Shown here: one piece after another, positions 20,422-31,505 of the stretch | Numbering within the stretch: the first letter of the stretch is position 1 | Layout: every line of letters begins with the position of its first letter | NCBI GenBank assembly: GCA_963800135.1 | Contig: CAWCZR010000007.1 | Span: 310,001 to 374,000, forward strand | Source of the DNA: DASPSM01 sp963800135 | GTDB taxonomy: Bacteria; Planctomycetota; Planctomycetia; Planctomycetales; Planctomycetaceae | Reading direction: 5' to 3' | DNA length: 64,000 bases | Position numbers and translations under genes: made by a program | Notes under the pieces: model-generated | What the model was told of the DNA's origin: nothing | Seen by the model: only the letters and a program-made list of their open reading frames with translations | Database searches by the model: none

Positions 20422-21205
20422 GCGTGCAGCTTCTGATAGAAGAAGTAGGACGCCAGGGTGAAGCCGATGAAGATCACGAAGAACCGCACCCGTCGCGGAT
20501 GCACGCGGATGCCAGCTTGGCGCCGACGTAGCCGCCCAGAATCGACGCCGCCGCCATCGGCAGGCCGTATTTCCAGAGCACGTCCCCCTCGAGGACGAAG
20601 ACCACCACCGAGACGCCGTTAATGGCGACCGTCAGCACGGTTTTAACGGCGTTCATCCGGTTGATGTCGCCGATGCCCATCATGGCAAGGGCCGCGAGCA
20701 TCAAGATGCCGATCCCCGCGCCGAAATAGCCGCCATAAATCGACACGACCAACTGAAAGGCGATCAGGCAGACGAGCGACCAACCCGATTGCTGCGCGCG
20801 TTCCAGACCGACCGGTCGCCGCGGACGGATCGAATCGATCAGCAACAGCAGCGTGGCGACCAGGATCAACCAGGGAACCAGCGCATCGAACCAAGCCGGA
20901 TTCAAGCGCGTGAGTAGAAGCGAGCCGATCAAGCCGCCGACCAGGCTCGGGCCGATCAACAGGATCAACCAGCGGCGGGCGTCGCTGAGCTGACGTCGAT
21001 AGCCCCACGCGGCCGCGAACGAACCCGGCACTAAGGCCACCGTGCTCGTGGCGTTAGCGAGCACGCCAGCGGCCGATCCGTACACCGGCGTGAGCGCGGC
21101 CAAGAGCGCCGGAAACGTAATCAGTGTGCCGCCGCCCGCAATCGAATTGACGCCGCCCGCGATCAGAGCGGTAACGCAGAGCCAGAAGAAATTGAGATCA
21201 TGCAT
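20418..21205 (-). CDS. TauE/SafE-family (sulfite exporter-like) permease, frameshift near the 3' end
   Basis: About 262 aa when repaired, with eight or so hydrophobic spans and the two repeated DUF81/TauE halves: AGGVNSIAGGGTLITFPALL near the N-terminus, and FGAGIGILMLAALAMMG in the middle. ATG is at 21205. The uncorrected frame ends at 20474 with an odd Cys-rich tail. A one-base shift near 20508 gives VHPRRVRFFVIFIGFTLASYFFYQKLHA, the expected final membrane span, ending in TAG at 20420-20418. The family exports anions such as sulfite or organosulfonates; the substrate here is not evident. Confidence 0.85.
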
Positions 21206-21330
21206 CGAGCGGGCCGGGGACGTCCTGCAAGCGTTTCAGCGAGCATCGCGTGCGCGGACCGATCTGGCAAGCGTCCCAGCCTTTCGGAGCGGATCGATTG
21301 CGGAGTCGCGGCCAAGCTCGGCCGGACATC

Positions 21331-22362
21331 CTACTGATTGTCGATCACGTGGTCCCGCAGCCGCATCGACGACGGAAAGTCGCTGGCGACGCGGGCCATC
21401 AGCACGATCGGCTCGTTCTGCATGGCGTAGAGCTTCATTCGCCACTGCCGTTCGAGCGGCGGCGCGGTGGTCGGGCTCCAGGTGGCCACGTGATGCAGAC
21501 ACGTGTGCCAGGCCTGAGCGATGTAGCGCGGCGAATCACTGGCCAGGCCGATGAGGTACTTGCCGTCGTTCGAGACGGCACCGATCACCGGAGCCACGTA
21601 GCGAGTATGGCTCGTGTTCACCGGCAGCGCCTCGCCGCCGATCTTCTGCCAAACGCCGATATAGTGCTGCGACCAGACGGGGTTGTTCCGCGGATCGTCC
21701 GGCGGCACTTCGTCGGTTTTCGTCCGTTGGGTTTTGTCGAGGAAGGTTTGCCCCTGTTCGGTGAAGATGAAACAGCGCTGCACCCACGACGGATATACGT
21801 TGGGCCGCTCGCCGTAAGGCGGGCTGGCCGAGCCGCCGGCCACAAAGTTCGGGCTCTTCTGGAAGCACCAGCAGAGGTTGGGCGTCGGCAGATTCTCGGG
21901 AATCTTCAGATCCGAGGGCTTGATGTGCGCGTCGAGCGTGAGGCGTCCGACCGCCTCGACCGTGCCCGTGTCGGCCGTGATCGTCGTCTCGTGGATGAGT
22001 CCCGGGAACGACTTCACCGAGTGCCGAAACACGAGCTGGTTATCGCTGGGGACGGCCACACCCATCAGGTTGAGCTTCAGGAACCCCTCGCCGGGCTCGT
22101 AGACGCAGGCGTCGAGCCGCAGGCCGGGGACACTCGGAAAAATGGTCGAGCAGAAGGCGATGTGCCGGTTGTGCAGTCTGGCGTACAGCGTCGGAATCTT
22201 GACCGAGTCGCTGTTGATCGACTTGGCGATGACGTTGTCTTCGCGATGCAGCGGAGTCGGTTCGGCCTGGGCCTGTCCGTTCGAGGCAGCACCGGGGGCG
22301 AGAAAAGCCGCCGCGGCCACGCCGCCGGTCGTCAGCACGTCGCGTCGAGAGAACTTGTTCAT
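21331..22362 (-). CDS. Tat-exported protein of unknown function
   Basis: A 343-aa protein from ATG 22362, with a purine-rich AAGGGAA upstream as RBS. The start MNKFSRRDVLTTGGVAAAAFLAPGAA is a twin-arginine signal (SRRDVL) with a hydrophobic core, so the folded protein should be exported. The mature part has many Trp/Tyr/Pro residues and repeated strand-like stretches (HIAFCSTIFPSVPGLRLDA, VWQKIGGEALPVNTSHTRYV, KYLIGLASDSPRYIAQAWHTCLHH). I do not recognise the family. It lies alone between a permease and a hydrolase. The 296 bp upstream, up to the hydrolase stop, hold no gene that I can support. Confidence 0.65.
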   Translation of the reverse strand: MNKFSRRDVLTTGGVAAAAFLAPGAASNGQAQAEPTPLHREDNVIAKSINSDSVKIPTLYARLHNRHIAFCSTIFPSVPGLRLDACVYEPGEGFLKLNLMGVAVPSDNQLVFRHSVKSFPGLIHETTITADTGTVEAVGRLTLDAHIKPSDLKIPENLPTPNLCWCFQKSPNFVAGGSASPPYGERPNVYPSWVQRCFIFTEQGQTFLDKTQRTKTDEVPPDDPRNNPVWSQHYIGVWQKIGGEALPVNTSHTRYVAPVIGAVSNDGKYLIGLASDSPRYIAQAWHTCLHHVATWSPTTAPPLERQWRMKLYAMQNEPIVLMARVASDFPSSMRLRDHVIDNQ

Positions 22363-22658
22363 GGGTCGCCATTCCCTTGGGGGGACGGATGTCCCCGGTT
22401 TTCGCCGGTTTTTTCCGACAACGAATTGCGGCAATCACCGAACGGTCCCGGCCGATGGAGAGTTCGAGCCGGATTGAGGCGGGAGTAATAGGACAGATGG
22501 GCGATGGAGGTCAAGATCGGTTCCGGCCACGAGTTTCGGGCCAGGAACGCAAGTTTTCGTTAGGTTCCCGGCCACTCGGCGGCACGTACTTCGGCACACC
22601 CGAGCAGATGCGCCAAATCGACGGCCGGAATGTCGCGTACTGTGTCGCGAAGTAATCG

Positions 22659-23519
22659 CTAGTCGGCAGATTTGTGAACGCGGGAGAGGGAATCCAAGAA
22701 CACGTCGAGGGCGGTGTAAGACTCCGGCGTTTGTGGGTCCTGGTGGTCTCCGTTCGGAATCGTGATGAACTTCTTCGGCAGGTTTGCGGCGTCGAAAAGT
22801 TCGACCCCCATCTCATACGGCAACAGGCGGTCGGCCGTGCCGTGACTCTGTAATAGCGGGCCGTGATATTTGCCGATCTTCGAGATCGAGTCGAACTGGG
22901 TCTGCATCACCGAACGCATTGGCAGCCATGGAAACATCGCGTGGCCGACTTCGGGCATCGAAGTGAAGGTGCTTTCGAGGACGAGCCCGCGGGCACCGTC
23001 GGTCGCCAAATCAACGGCCACCGCGCCACCCAGCGATCGTCCCATTACGACGATCTCGCTTTCGGGGATTCCTACGCGATCGGCCAGCCAGCGACGGGCC
23101 GCCCTGGCATCCGCGAGCACGCCTTCTTCGGTCGGCACGCCGTCGCTGCGTCCATAACCGCGATAGTCGAACGACAAGGCGGTGACACCGACCCGGTCGT
23201 GGAGTATTCGCAGCTCGTCGCCCCAGTTGGCCACATTGCCTCCGTTGCCATGACAAAAGAGCACGACCGCGCGCGGATGCTCGTGGTCGACAAACCATCC
23301 GTGCAGCCGCGTCCCATCCGCCGACTTGAACCAGGCATCCTCGAAGTTCAATCCGCGCGGCTGCCAATCGCCTTCTGGGTAACGGATCGGATGGAAAACG
23401 ACCGATTCCTCGATCGGCGCGAGCGGGCTGTATGAGACATTGCGCAGGGAGACCGGGCTTTGGCAGCCGCAGAGCGAGCCGACGATAAGGGCGAGGATGG
23501 GGAGGCGTGACCTGGCCAT
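22659..23519 (-). CDS. Alpha/beta hydrolase lipoprotein (BEM46/S9-like)
   Basis: A 286-aa protein. ATG 23519 gives MARSRLPILALIVGSLCGC, a lipoprotein signal with lipidated Cys at residue 19; the longer frame upstream lacks a start-like context. The hydrolase core shows the oxyanion segment VLFCHGNGGN, the nucleophile elbow VMGRSLGGAVA (Ser), the acid in SHGTADRLLPYEMG and the histidine in IPNGDHQDP. This set fits the BEM46/peptidase S9-like hydrolases. The substrate is unknown, and anchoring outside the cytoplasm is inferred from the lipobox. It is divergent from the giant propeller gene across a 384-bp gap. Confidence 0.82.
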   Translation of the reverse strand: MARSRLPILALIVGSLCGCQSPVSLRNVSYSPLAPIEESVVFHPIRYPEGDWQPRGLNFEDAWFKSADGTRLHGWFVDHEHPRAVVLFCHGNGGNVANWGDELRILHDRVGVTALSFDYRGYGRSDGVPTEEGVLADARAARRWLADRVGIPESEIVVMGRSLGGAVAVDLATDGARGLVLESTFTSMPEVGHAMFPWLPMRSVMQTQFDSISKIGKYHGPLLQSHGTADRLLPYEMGVELFDAANLPKKFITIPNGDHQDPQTPESYTALDVFLDSLSRVHKSAD

Positions 23520-23671
23520 CGAACGATCGTCTCGGGCAATCTCGCAGTGAACACTTGAAGGGAGCGAGCGTTTATCGTGCGCGGGCACATCGGTCAAGCA
23601 CGGATGTAGACCGCGAGAGCTCACGTTCGCCGAAATCAGCCGATCGGTCCGGCTGCCGGGCCGGGTGTCAT

Positions 23672-23699
23672 TTGACCGTCGTAGGAATTATCCTAATGT
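23672..23699 (+). promoter_or_regulatory. Candidate sigma-70-like promoter upstream of the large propeller gene
   Basis: TTGACC (23672-23677) and TAATGT (23694-23699) are separated by 16 bases and lie about 200 bp before ATG 23904, in the 384-bp gap between two divergent genes. Nothing else in that gap looks coding. This is a match by eye only. Confidence 0.3.
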
Positions 23700-23903
23700 T
23701 AAGGGCAGCCGACCTGTTACGGCCGATTGGAGACGACTGATCGGCGGCCGACAGACAGTCGGCTGTCGCCACGGCCTCCTTCGCCCACGCGGGTACGAGA
23801 GAAACGATGCAGTTGAGTGGGTCGGGGCGATTCCGGGCTTCGCGGTTGGAGGAAGGCCGCGAGCATCGAACGAGGTGGACAGGTTGAACTGGCTGGACCA
23901 ACT

Positions 23904-26900
23904 ATGAGAGGCCCGGCGTCGGCGACACGGCTGGTCTTCGCCGCGGCGGGCGCCCTGCTTTGGTGCGCGACCTTCGCACCCCCGCCGTCACCCGCTGCTG
24001 AGCCGCCGTCGTCCGAGCGGAGCGGGCCGGCGCCGGTGCAGGTGCCCGTCGCGGACGGCCAGAATCGGTCGAACCCAGACCGGCAGGCACCGCCGACGAC
24101 CGTGCCGGATGCTCCGCCCGACGTCCCGCCACCTGCCGTAATTCCGCGAAATCTGCCGCGGCGATCGGGCCGCAGCATCACTCGGCTCGACGAAGATTCG
24201 CCCGACCGGCCCCCCCTGGCCGTCGATCGCCAAACGGTCAAGGAAATGGACGCGGCCGGCGAACTGATCGCCAGGCAGCAGTATCCGGAGGCCCTGCATC
24301 ATCTGCAGCGGGTGCTCGATTCGTCCGAAGATTCGTGGCTCGAAGTCCCCGGACCGAAGGGCCCGATCTTTCAAAGCGCAAAGCGCGAGGCCGCGGACCG
24401 TATCGGCACACTGCCATCGGGTGTCCGGGAATCCTACGAAACCGAGTTCGGGCCGACGGCCCACCAACTCTTGGACGACGCCACCCGACGCAACGGCAGC
24501 GCTCAGTTGTCCGAAGTCGTCGGCCGATACTTCCACACCCGCGCGGGCTACCGCGCCGCCTACACGCTCGGAAATCGCCTGTTCGACGAATCGCTGCTGC
24601 TACCCGCCGCCCGACAGTTCGAGCGACTGCGAAAGTCCCCCGGCGGCGCGGCCTTCGAGCCGTGGCTCTCGCTGAAAGAGGCGTACTGCTGGCTGCGGGT
24701 CGGCGAGAACGCCAAGAGCGCGGCTATCCTCTCCGCGATCAAGAAGCGTCCGGGAGGCGACACACTCACCTTGGGCGGGCAGCGCGCGACGATTCCCGAA
24801 GGCCACGAAGCGCTCAACTGGCTTGCCCGGCTCGTTGGACCGTCCGCGGCCGACAGTGCAGCACTGGCCCCGCGCGATTGGCTATTTGCCGGCGGCGAGC
24901 CCGATCGCGATGCGCCCGGCGGCAACGCCCTGCCCCTCGGAGACGCCGTTTGGACGCAATCGCTGATTCGCGATCACGACCTGCGCGTGAAAGACCGCTT
25001 CGCGGAAATCGAAAAGGCGCTCGAGGATTATCGCAACGACCTCGCCGAAAGCGATTCGCTCACCATCCCCTCGGGGTCGCCGCTCGTTATCGGCAACACG
25101 GCCGTGTTTCGCACATTTGCGCGGCTGCGGGCCGTCGAGTTGCGCACCGGCCAGCCGCTGTGGGACTTCGCCGACCGCGACCGGCTCTACGGAATTCTGG
25201 CGGCCGCCCGGTCGACGACGCGCCGCGCGAATCGCCTGCCCGTCAGTATGGAATCGCACGAGCAGGACGAACTGCGGCTGTTCCTCAACGCGCGGGCCTT
25301 TCGCGATCAGACGTACGCCGGTCTCAGCAGCGACGGCGAACGCGTGTTTGCCGTTTTCGACGGCGGGTTTCTCGGCCTGGAAGAGCCTCAAAAGAACGAA
25401 CGCGTCGAAGGACTGGGCGCGCGCAACCACAACGTGCTCGGCGCGATCGATCTGGCGACCGGCCGCCTCTTGTGGGAACTGGGCGGCACTCGCTCCGACC
25501 GCAACCGTGATCTGGCCGGAACGTTCTTTTTGGGCTGCGGGCTGCCGACGGGCTCGGCGCTTTACGTGCTGGGGGAACTCGACGGCGACGTTAGCCTGTT
25601 CAAAATCGACGCGGCCACTGGCAGACGTTTAGCGACGCAGCGTCTGGCCACTCCCCTCGGACGCCTGCCCGTTTATGCGATGCGGCGGTTGGCCGGTGCC
25701 AATCCGAGTGCAGCTGCCGGACTGTTGATCTGCCCCACCACGGGCGGCGTGGTGACCGCGTACGATCCGGCGAGCCGAACACTCGTCTGGGAGTACCGCT
25801 ATCGCGTCAACCGCGTCGGCGACCCGCGGACCTGGATGGACGATGTGCTCGAAACGGGTGACGACGAGCGCACTCGCTGGATCGATTCCGCCCCGGTCAT
25901 CGTCGACGGTGCGGTACTGTTGACCCCGCGCGATTCCGACGATCTGCACTGCCTTAACCTCGCCGACGGGACTTTGCGCTGGACGCAGCCGCGGCTGAAT
26001 CGGTTATTTGTCGCGGGCGCGTTGGACGGCGTGGTCTATCTCGTCGGTCGCATGGGCCTTGATGCCCTGAACTTGAAGGACGGCACCGACGCCTGGAACC
26101 ATGCGGTCGAACTGAGCCTGCCGGCCGGTCGCGGCTATCGTCACGGCAATCTGTATCACTTGCCGCTTTCATCGGGAGACCTGGCCACGATCGACCTACG
26201 GCGCGGCCGGATTCTCACGCGCACTCGCTTCTCCAAGAATGCTCAGCCCGGCAACCTTGTCTCCGCCGAAGGAGCGGTCGTCATGCAGTCGGCCGGATCA
26301 GTGCAGGGATTCCCCCCGACCGCCGAACTGGAGCAGCAGATTGCGAAAACGCTCGAGCAGGCGCCGGACGATGCCGCCGCGCTTGCCGCCCGTGGCGAAC
26401 TGCGTCTGCACCGCGGTCAAACCGACGCGGGCCTCGCCGATCTGACTCGCTCGGTGAAGTTGCGCCGGATCCTCGGACGCAATCGATCGCGGTGGCAACC
26501 GTGCTCGAGAGCCTGCGATTCGATTTCGCCGCCAGCCGCGCACTCGCCGAGCGGTTCGAGCCGCAAATCACCGATCCGCGGCAGCGCGTCGAATATTACC
26601 GGCTGATGGCGGCGGGGCTCGCGCGCGCCGGCGATCCGGAGGCGGCCCTCGACCACGACCTGCATCTGCTGCAGGACGACAAGCTGGGGGCCATGCTGCT
26701 GCCCGACGGCGAGTCGCTGAAGGTGCAAGTCGCCCAGCTCGTGGCGCCGGACCTGACCGAGCTGTTCAAAAAGACCACTGTCGAGCAGCGGGAGCGGCTC
26801 ACCAAGAAAATCGAGAGCTGGACAGGCCGCCTCGCCGATACGGGACAAGTTGAGCAGTTGCGCCGTGCCGTCGGTGCGTTGCGGTCACTGCCGATCGAGG

Positions 26901-28608
26901 TCGAGTTGCGGCGCCTGCTGATTGCTCGGCTCACGTCTTCGGATCAAGCGGAGCTGGTCCGACAGTTGATGCACTTGCGCAAAAGCTCCGACCAGAAAAC
27001 TGCCGGAAATGCGACGGCCCGCTTGGCGCGGCTGATGCTCGATCGTCATCGCGCCGACGAGTCGTTCGAACTGTTGGCGGAGTTGGGCGGTCGATTCAAG
27101 GACGTGAAGTGCACCAGCGAAGAAACGGGGGCCAAGCTGTGGGACACGTGGTCCAAGGAGCCGAGCGTTAAAGCGGCTCGTGTCCGAGCGGCTCCCTGGC
27201 CGAATACCGGTTTGACAGTCAAAACCGTCCCGTCGGCCCGTCCGCTCTACGGCCCGCCGCAGCCGATTCTTTTCGAACAGCGAACCGGTTCGTTCTACCG
27301 CGATTGGCGCTTCGAATCGCGCCGCCAAACCGAACGAGGTTTTACTCTGACGGCAATCGACCCCGCTGGGAACGATCGCTGGCAAGCCGACATCGATCTA
27401 ACGGTCTTCGGCAAAGACGCCGAGGGCGACACTCCCATGGCGGTGCGGATTCATGGCCCGCTGTTGGAGCTGGCGCTGCGCCGACGAATCTTTCTGTTGG
27501 ATGCCTTCGATGGGGCCGAAGCACCGAAAATCCTCTGGTCGCGAGCGCTCTTCGATCCGCGTTGGTCCACCGCCAATCAAATGCGGACGGAAATCGGGCT
27601 CACAGGATTGCTCTCCGCCGACCGCGTCTTTTACCAGCTCGGCTCGGCTGCTTGCGCGGCCGATCTCGTGACGGGCCAAACGGTCTGGGAGCGGCGCAAC
27701 ATTGCATTTTCGTATTCGCTTGTCGGCAACGAAGACTATGTGATCGCGCTCAGCCGCATGGAACCGACGGAACCGTACGGCGTGGTCTTGCGGGCCGCCA
27801 ACGGCGCAGAGGTGTTTGGCGGGCCGCTCGGCGTGCGCGGTCCGCTCAGCGGCGAATGGCACGGTAGCCACGTCTTGACGACCGTCTTCACGCCGCGCCG
27901 GCTCACCCGCCGCGCACCGACCTGGTCGCCCGCAAGGACGAATGGACCTTGGAGTATTCGATGCCCGCCTGGCCGATCTCGATCGACGAGAACGAGTTCG
28001 GCATCCTCGACGCCGGTCGCACGCTCCACATTCACTCGTCGACAACCGGCAATGAACTGTTCAAGACCGACCTTGACCACCTGATCCACGCGTCGCAATT
28101 GAGCGTGCGGAAGCTGGGCGAACGCTACATCGTGATTCGCCAATCGGGAGATGGCCTGGGCCGGTTCCGGGAGCGTCCGCAGGCTGCCGATCCCGGCGGT
28201 GTTTGGGCCATCAATGGCGACACAGGCAAGATCGCCTGGAGCGCCTCGGTCCCGTCGCCGCAGCTTCTCATCGAACTGCCCTCGAATTGCCCAGTCCTGG
28301 TGCTCTTGCGGCAAATCAGCCGCTTTGAGACGGCCCGCGGCGGCGGCGTGGGGACTGTGATCACGATTCTCGATGCACGCACGGGAAAGCAGGTCTACGA
28401 AGGGCGCGAGGCGACCACAGCCGATCAAATCAGCGTCCGCCTGGACCCCGACGCACGCATCGTCCACGTGGCGACGGACCGGCACCGGCTGGAAATCTCG
28501 GCGAAGCGCGCCGAATCGAGGCGCCCAGATTCCCACCCCCCTTGTTCGGGCCCTGCCGCCGACCTCCCTTCGGCTCAATTGATCTTGCGTCGATACGCCG
28601 TGCGGTAA
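23904..28608 (+). CDS. Very large exported PQQ-like beta-propeller protein (at least two frameshifts)
   Basis: About 1,565 codons when joined. ATG 23904 starts a signal peptide (RLVFAAAGALLWCATF). A Pro-rich linker to about residue 75 is followed by a helical TPR-like part (KEMDAAGELIARQQYPEALHHLQRVLDSS). A first propeller with PQQ-type blades comes next (AIDLATGRLLWELGG, AYDPASRTLVWEYRY, CLNLADGTLRWTQP, LNLKDGTDAWNHAV). A second helical stretch follows, then a second propeller (LVTGQTVWERRN, AINGDTGKIAWSAS, ILDARTGKQVYEG). The frame breaks near 26468, where a one-base change reads PDPRTQSIAVATVLESL, and near 27895, where it reads DLVARKDEWTLEYSMPAW. The final 35 residues may also be out of frame. 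The family is BamB-like by fold, but the role here is unknown. Confidence 0.75.
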
Positions 28609-29405
28609 AATGGAGGTTGGCGAAACCGCTTTGACTAGCCGTGGTCGGCGTGCCGCGGTCCGCGGACAGCGATCGCCCGGGCGATTGTCCGCCCGCCCAC
28701 TCGTTGGTCCGCCTGCAGTACCCTGGCCGCGCGAAACCGGCCCGGATTGGCATCGAGAGCGGTCGACCAAGGTCCGGTCTAGTTGGTCCGGTCTAATTCG
28801 CTGAAAACGAAAGTGTCCGGATCAAGGTGTTTGTGGCCAATGACTTAGAGCCGAAAACCGTCAGGTCCGGACACTTTCGCGCGAATGGAGGCCGAAGGAG
28901 ACCGGGACCTGATGGCGCTCGGAAATGTGACAGTTCGTCCCCTCGCGGACGAAGGGCTCGCCCTGCCGGCTTCCGCCCGAACGGTGGCTACCTTGCGTTA
29001 GGTCCGGCTCATCGGACTCGCGACCGGGAGGGATGTCGCGACCGGATCGATGAGGGAACCGGGTCGAATTCGCCCGGCTGGGACGAGGGCGGCCGATCGC
29101 TAAAAAACCACCGATCAGCGCAAAAAGCGTCAAATTCCCAGGCTTCGGCGACGAACAATACGGCGAGACCAGATGGACAGATGAAGGCGGTCTTCATCGA
29201 CGCCATTGACAGCCGGCACCCCGTTTGAGACGCTGGAGCGGCCGAGAGATGCCCACCCCGGACCATCCGTCGGAGTACGGAAAGGTAAGGCGAACCGGGA
29301 GTTTGCGGCGATTGTCGAGATCTTGCAACCAGTGGGTGGTTAGCAAGGTAACGATTTGTAACGGCTGGGGTCGGATCCAAGGGACCTTAAGAGGATTCTC
29401 AACGT
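28609..29405. other. Non-coding 797-bp gap
   Basis: Between the propeller gene and the redoxin-fusion gene. Short open frames on both strands lack start signals and any family resemblance. The only structure I see is the perfect inverted repeat at 28808-28879. The RBS-like AAGAGGA just before 29406 belongs to the next gene. Confidence 0.6.
28808..28879. repeat. 14-bp perfect inverted repeat enclosing 44 bp (possible MITE or hairpin)
   Basis: CGAAAGTGTCCGGA (28808-28821) is repeated in reverse complement as TCCGGACACTTTCG (28866-28879). The core GTCCGGAC is itself palindromic. There is no T run, so a simple terminator is unlikely. The arms look like the terminal repeats of a small non-autonomous element or a long RNA hairpin. 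I saw no second copy in the window. Confidence 0.5.
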
Positions 29406-31487
29406 ATGTTGCGCTCCCGTTCTTTAGCGGCTGCGGTCTTGAGTTGCCTGGTCGTCGGCACCGTCCAGGCTGCCGGCGACGTGTCACCTGCCTCGGCCCT
29501 GGGCCGCAAGGCAGACAACTTCACGCTGAACGATTTCTACGGCAAGAGCCACTCGCTGGCTGATTACAAAGATAAAAAGTTGGTCGTGCTGGCGTTCATC
29601 GGGACCGAATGCCCGGTTGCCAAGGCCTACGGCGAGCGACTGGCAGAAGTGGCGAAGAAGTACGCCGACAAAGGCGTGCAATTCCTGGGAGTGAGCTCCA
29701 ATCGGCAAGACACCATTACCGAGCTTGCCGCCTTCGCCCGCGTGCACCATGTCGAATTCCCGATCCTCAAGGATCTGAACAACAAGCTGGCCGATCAGAT
29801 CGGAGCCCAGCGGACTCCCGAGGTTTTCGTTCTCGATGCTGACCGAGCCGTCCGTTATCACGGGCGGATCGACAACCAATTCGGCGTCGGCTACGCCAAG
29901 AAGACCGCCTCGGAGTTCTTCCTGAAGGACGCTCTCGACGAGTTGCTCGCCAGCAAAACGGTCGCGAAGGGCGAGACGGCAACGGTGGGCTGCTTCATCG
30001 GCCGCGTGCATGCTGCCGATCCCGGCTCAGCGGTCACTTACTCGAATCAGGTCGTCCGGATTCTGAATAAGCGCTGCGTGACGTGCCACCGTGCCGGCGA
30101 GGCGGCGCCGTTCGCAATGACCAAGTACGACGAAGTCTCCGGCTGGGCCGACGCCATTGCCGAAGTTGTCCGCCAGCGGCGGATGCCTCCCTGGTTGGCC
30201 AGTCCGAAATTCGGTCACTTTGCCAACGACCGCAGCATGCCCGACGAGGAAAAAGAAGTCCTCTATCAGTGGGCGGCGGCCGGCGCTCCGGAAGGCGACG
30301 TCAAGAACCTTCCGCCGACTCCGACCTTCGTGGAAGGCTGGGGGTTGCCCAAAGCTCCGGACCAGATCTTTAAGATGGCGGCTAAGCCCTACCATGTTCC
30401 AGCGACGGGCGTCGTCGACTACCAGTATTTCCGGGTCGACCCGGGTTTCAAAGAAGACAAGTGGATTACCGCCATCGAGGCGCGACCGAGCAATCGAGCC
30501 GTTGTGCATCACATCATCGTCTTCGCCGGGCCAAAGGGTGGACGCGATGAAGCCCGCCGTCAGTTCCTCGTCGGCTATGCTCCGGGCGCCATGCCGCTGA
30601 TCCTGCCCCAGGGAATGGCCAAGCACATCCCAGCCGGCTCCGAGCTGTTGTTCCAGCTGCACTACACTCCCAACGGCAAGCCCGGGGACGACATCAGCGA
30701 GTGCGGCATCGTCTTCGCCGACCCCAAGGAAGTGAAGCATCTGGTGCGAACCGTCGAAGCCATCAACACGGGCTTTGAGATTCCGGCCGGAGCCGACAAT
30801 TTTGAGGTCGACGCCGACAGTTTCGCCATGCCCATGGACGCGCAGCTCTTGCAGCTCTTCCCGCACATGCACTTCCGCGGGAAGTCGTTCACCTACGAAG
30901 CCGTCTATCCGGACGGCCGCAAGCAAATGCTGCTCGATGTGCCGCGTTACGATTTCGGCTGGCAGTTGACCTACGAGTTGACGAGCCTGATGCCGATGCC
31001 CAAGGGCACGAAGATGCACTGCGTCGCTCATTTCGACAATTCGGAAAACAACCTCAACAATCCCGATCCCAAGTCAGCCGTCCGCTGGGGCGACCAGACG
31101 TGGGAAGAAATGATGATCGGCTTCTACGACGTCGCGGTTCCGGTAACTCCGGAGGACATCAAGGAAGGCAAGCTGCCCGATTTCATGCCCGGTCCCGAGC
31201 AGATCGCGCAGCGGATCCTCCAGCAGTTCGACAAGAACCACGACGGCAAGATCTCGATGAACGAGATTCCGAACAAGCCGTTCCAGGTGAAGATCTTCTT
31301 CGCGACGTTGGATAAGAATCATGACGGCGTGATCACGTTGGAAGAGATCACCGAAATGATCAAGGAACGCCAAAAGCAGGGCGGCGGCCGCATGAGTCTG
31401 CGTCGCTCGTTGCGTGGCGAGAAGGCCAGTGAGCCCAAGCCGGAAGACAAGAAAGGCCACTCGAAGGACCAGGCCTCGGTCAAGTAG
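29406..31487 (+). CDS. Redoxin - cytochrome c - PHM-like - EF-hand fusion protein
   Basis: A 693-aa exported protein. A signal peptide (residues 1-22) is followed by an AhpC/TSA-type redoxin domain (about 30-180) with the thiol motif GTECPVAKAYG, where Cys is followed by Pro and no resolving CxxC is seen. A heme-binding CVTCH at about 224 marks a short cytochrome c domain. Residues about 340-590 resemble the copper type II, ascorbate-dependent monooxygenase (PHM) fold, with VVHHIIVF and HMHFRGKSF as candidate copper ligands. Two EF-hand loops follow, DKNHDGKIS (about 609) and DKNHDGVIT (about 637), then a Lys-rich tail. Start ATG 29406 follows AAGAGGA. A strong terminator lies 18 bp downstream, so this is a single-gene unit. 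The redox role in the periplasm is inferred from the domains. Confidence 0.85.
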   Translation: MLRSRSLAAAVLSCLVVGTVQAAGDVSPASALGRKADNFTLNDFYGKSHSLADYKDKKLVVLAFIGTECPVAKAYGERLAEVAKKYADKGVQFLGVSSNRQDTITELAAFARVHHVEFPILKDLNNKLADQIGAQRTPEVFVLDADRAVRYHGRIDNQFGVGYAKKTASEFFLKDALDELLASKTVAKGETATVGCFIGRVHAADPGSAVTYSNQVVRILNKRCVTCHRAGEAAPFAMTKYDEVSGWADAIAEVVRQRRMPPWLASPKFGHFANDRSMPDEEKEVLYQWAAAGAPEGDVKNLPPTPTFVEGWGLPKAPDQIFKMAAKPYHVPATGVVDYQYFRVDPGFKEDKWITAIEARPSNRAVVHHIIVFAGPKGGRDEARRQFLVGYAPGAMPLILPQGMAKHIPAGSELLFQLHYTPNGKPGDDISECGIVFADPKEVKHLVRTVEAINTGFEIPAGADNFEVDADSFAMPMDAQLLQLFPHMHFRGKSFTYEAVYPDGRKQMLLDVPRYDFGWQLTYELTSLMPMPKGTKMHCVAHFDNSENNLNNPDPKSAVRWGDQTWEEMMIGFYDVAVPVTPEDIKEGKLPDFMPGPEQIAQRILQQFDKNHDGKISMNEIPNKPFQVKIFFATLDKNHDGVITLEEITEMIKERQKQGGGRMSLRRSLRGEKASEPKPEDKKGHSKDQASVK

Positions 31488-31505
31488 ACTGGAAACTCGA
31501 ACGCT

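Noticed and set aside
21250..22488. 412-codon + strand frame over the Tat-exported protein gene
   Set aside because: Arg/His-rich shadow; the minus strand has a twin-arginine signal and RBS.
28827..29228. 133-codon + strand frame in the gap before the redoxin-fusion gene
   Set aside because: No RBS, odd Gly/Arg/Ser composition, no family likeness.
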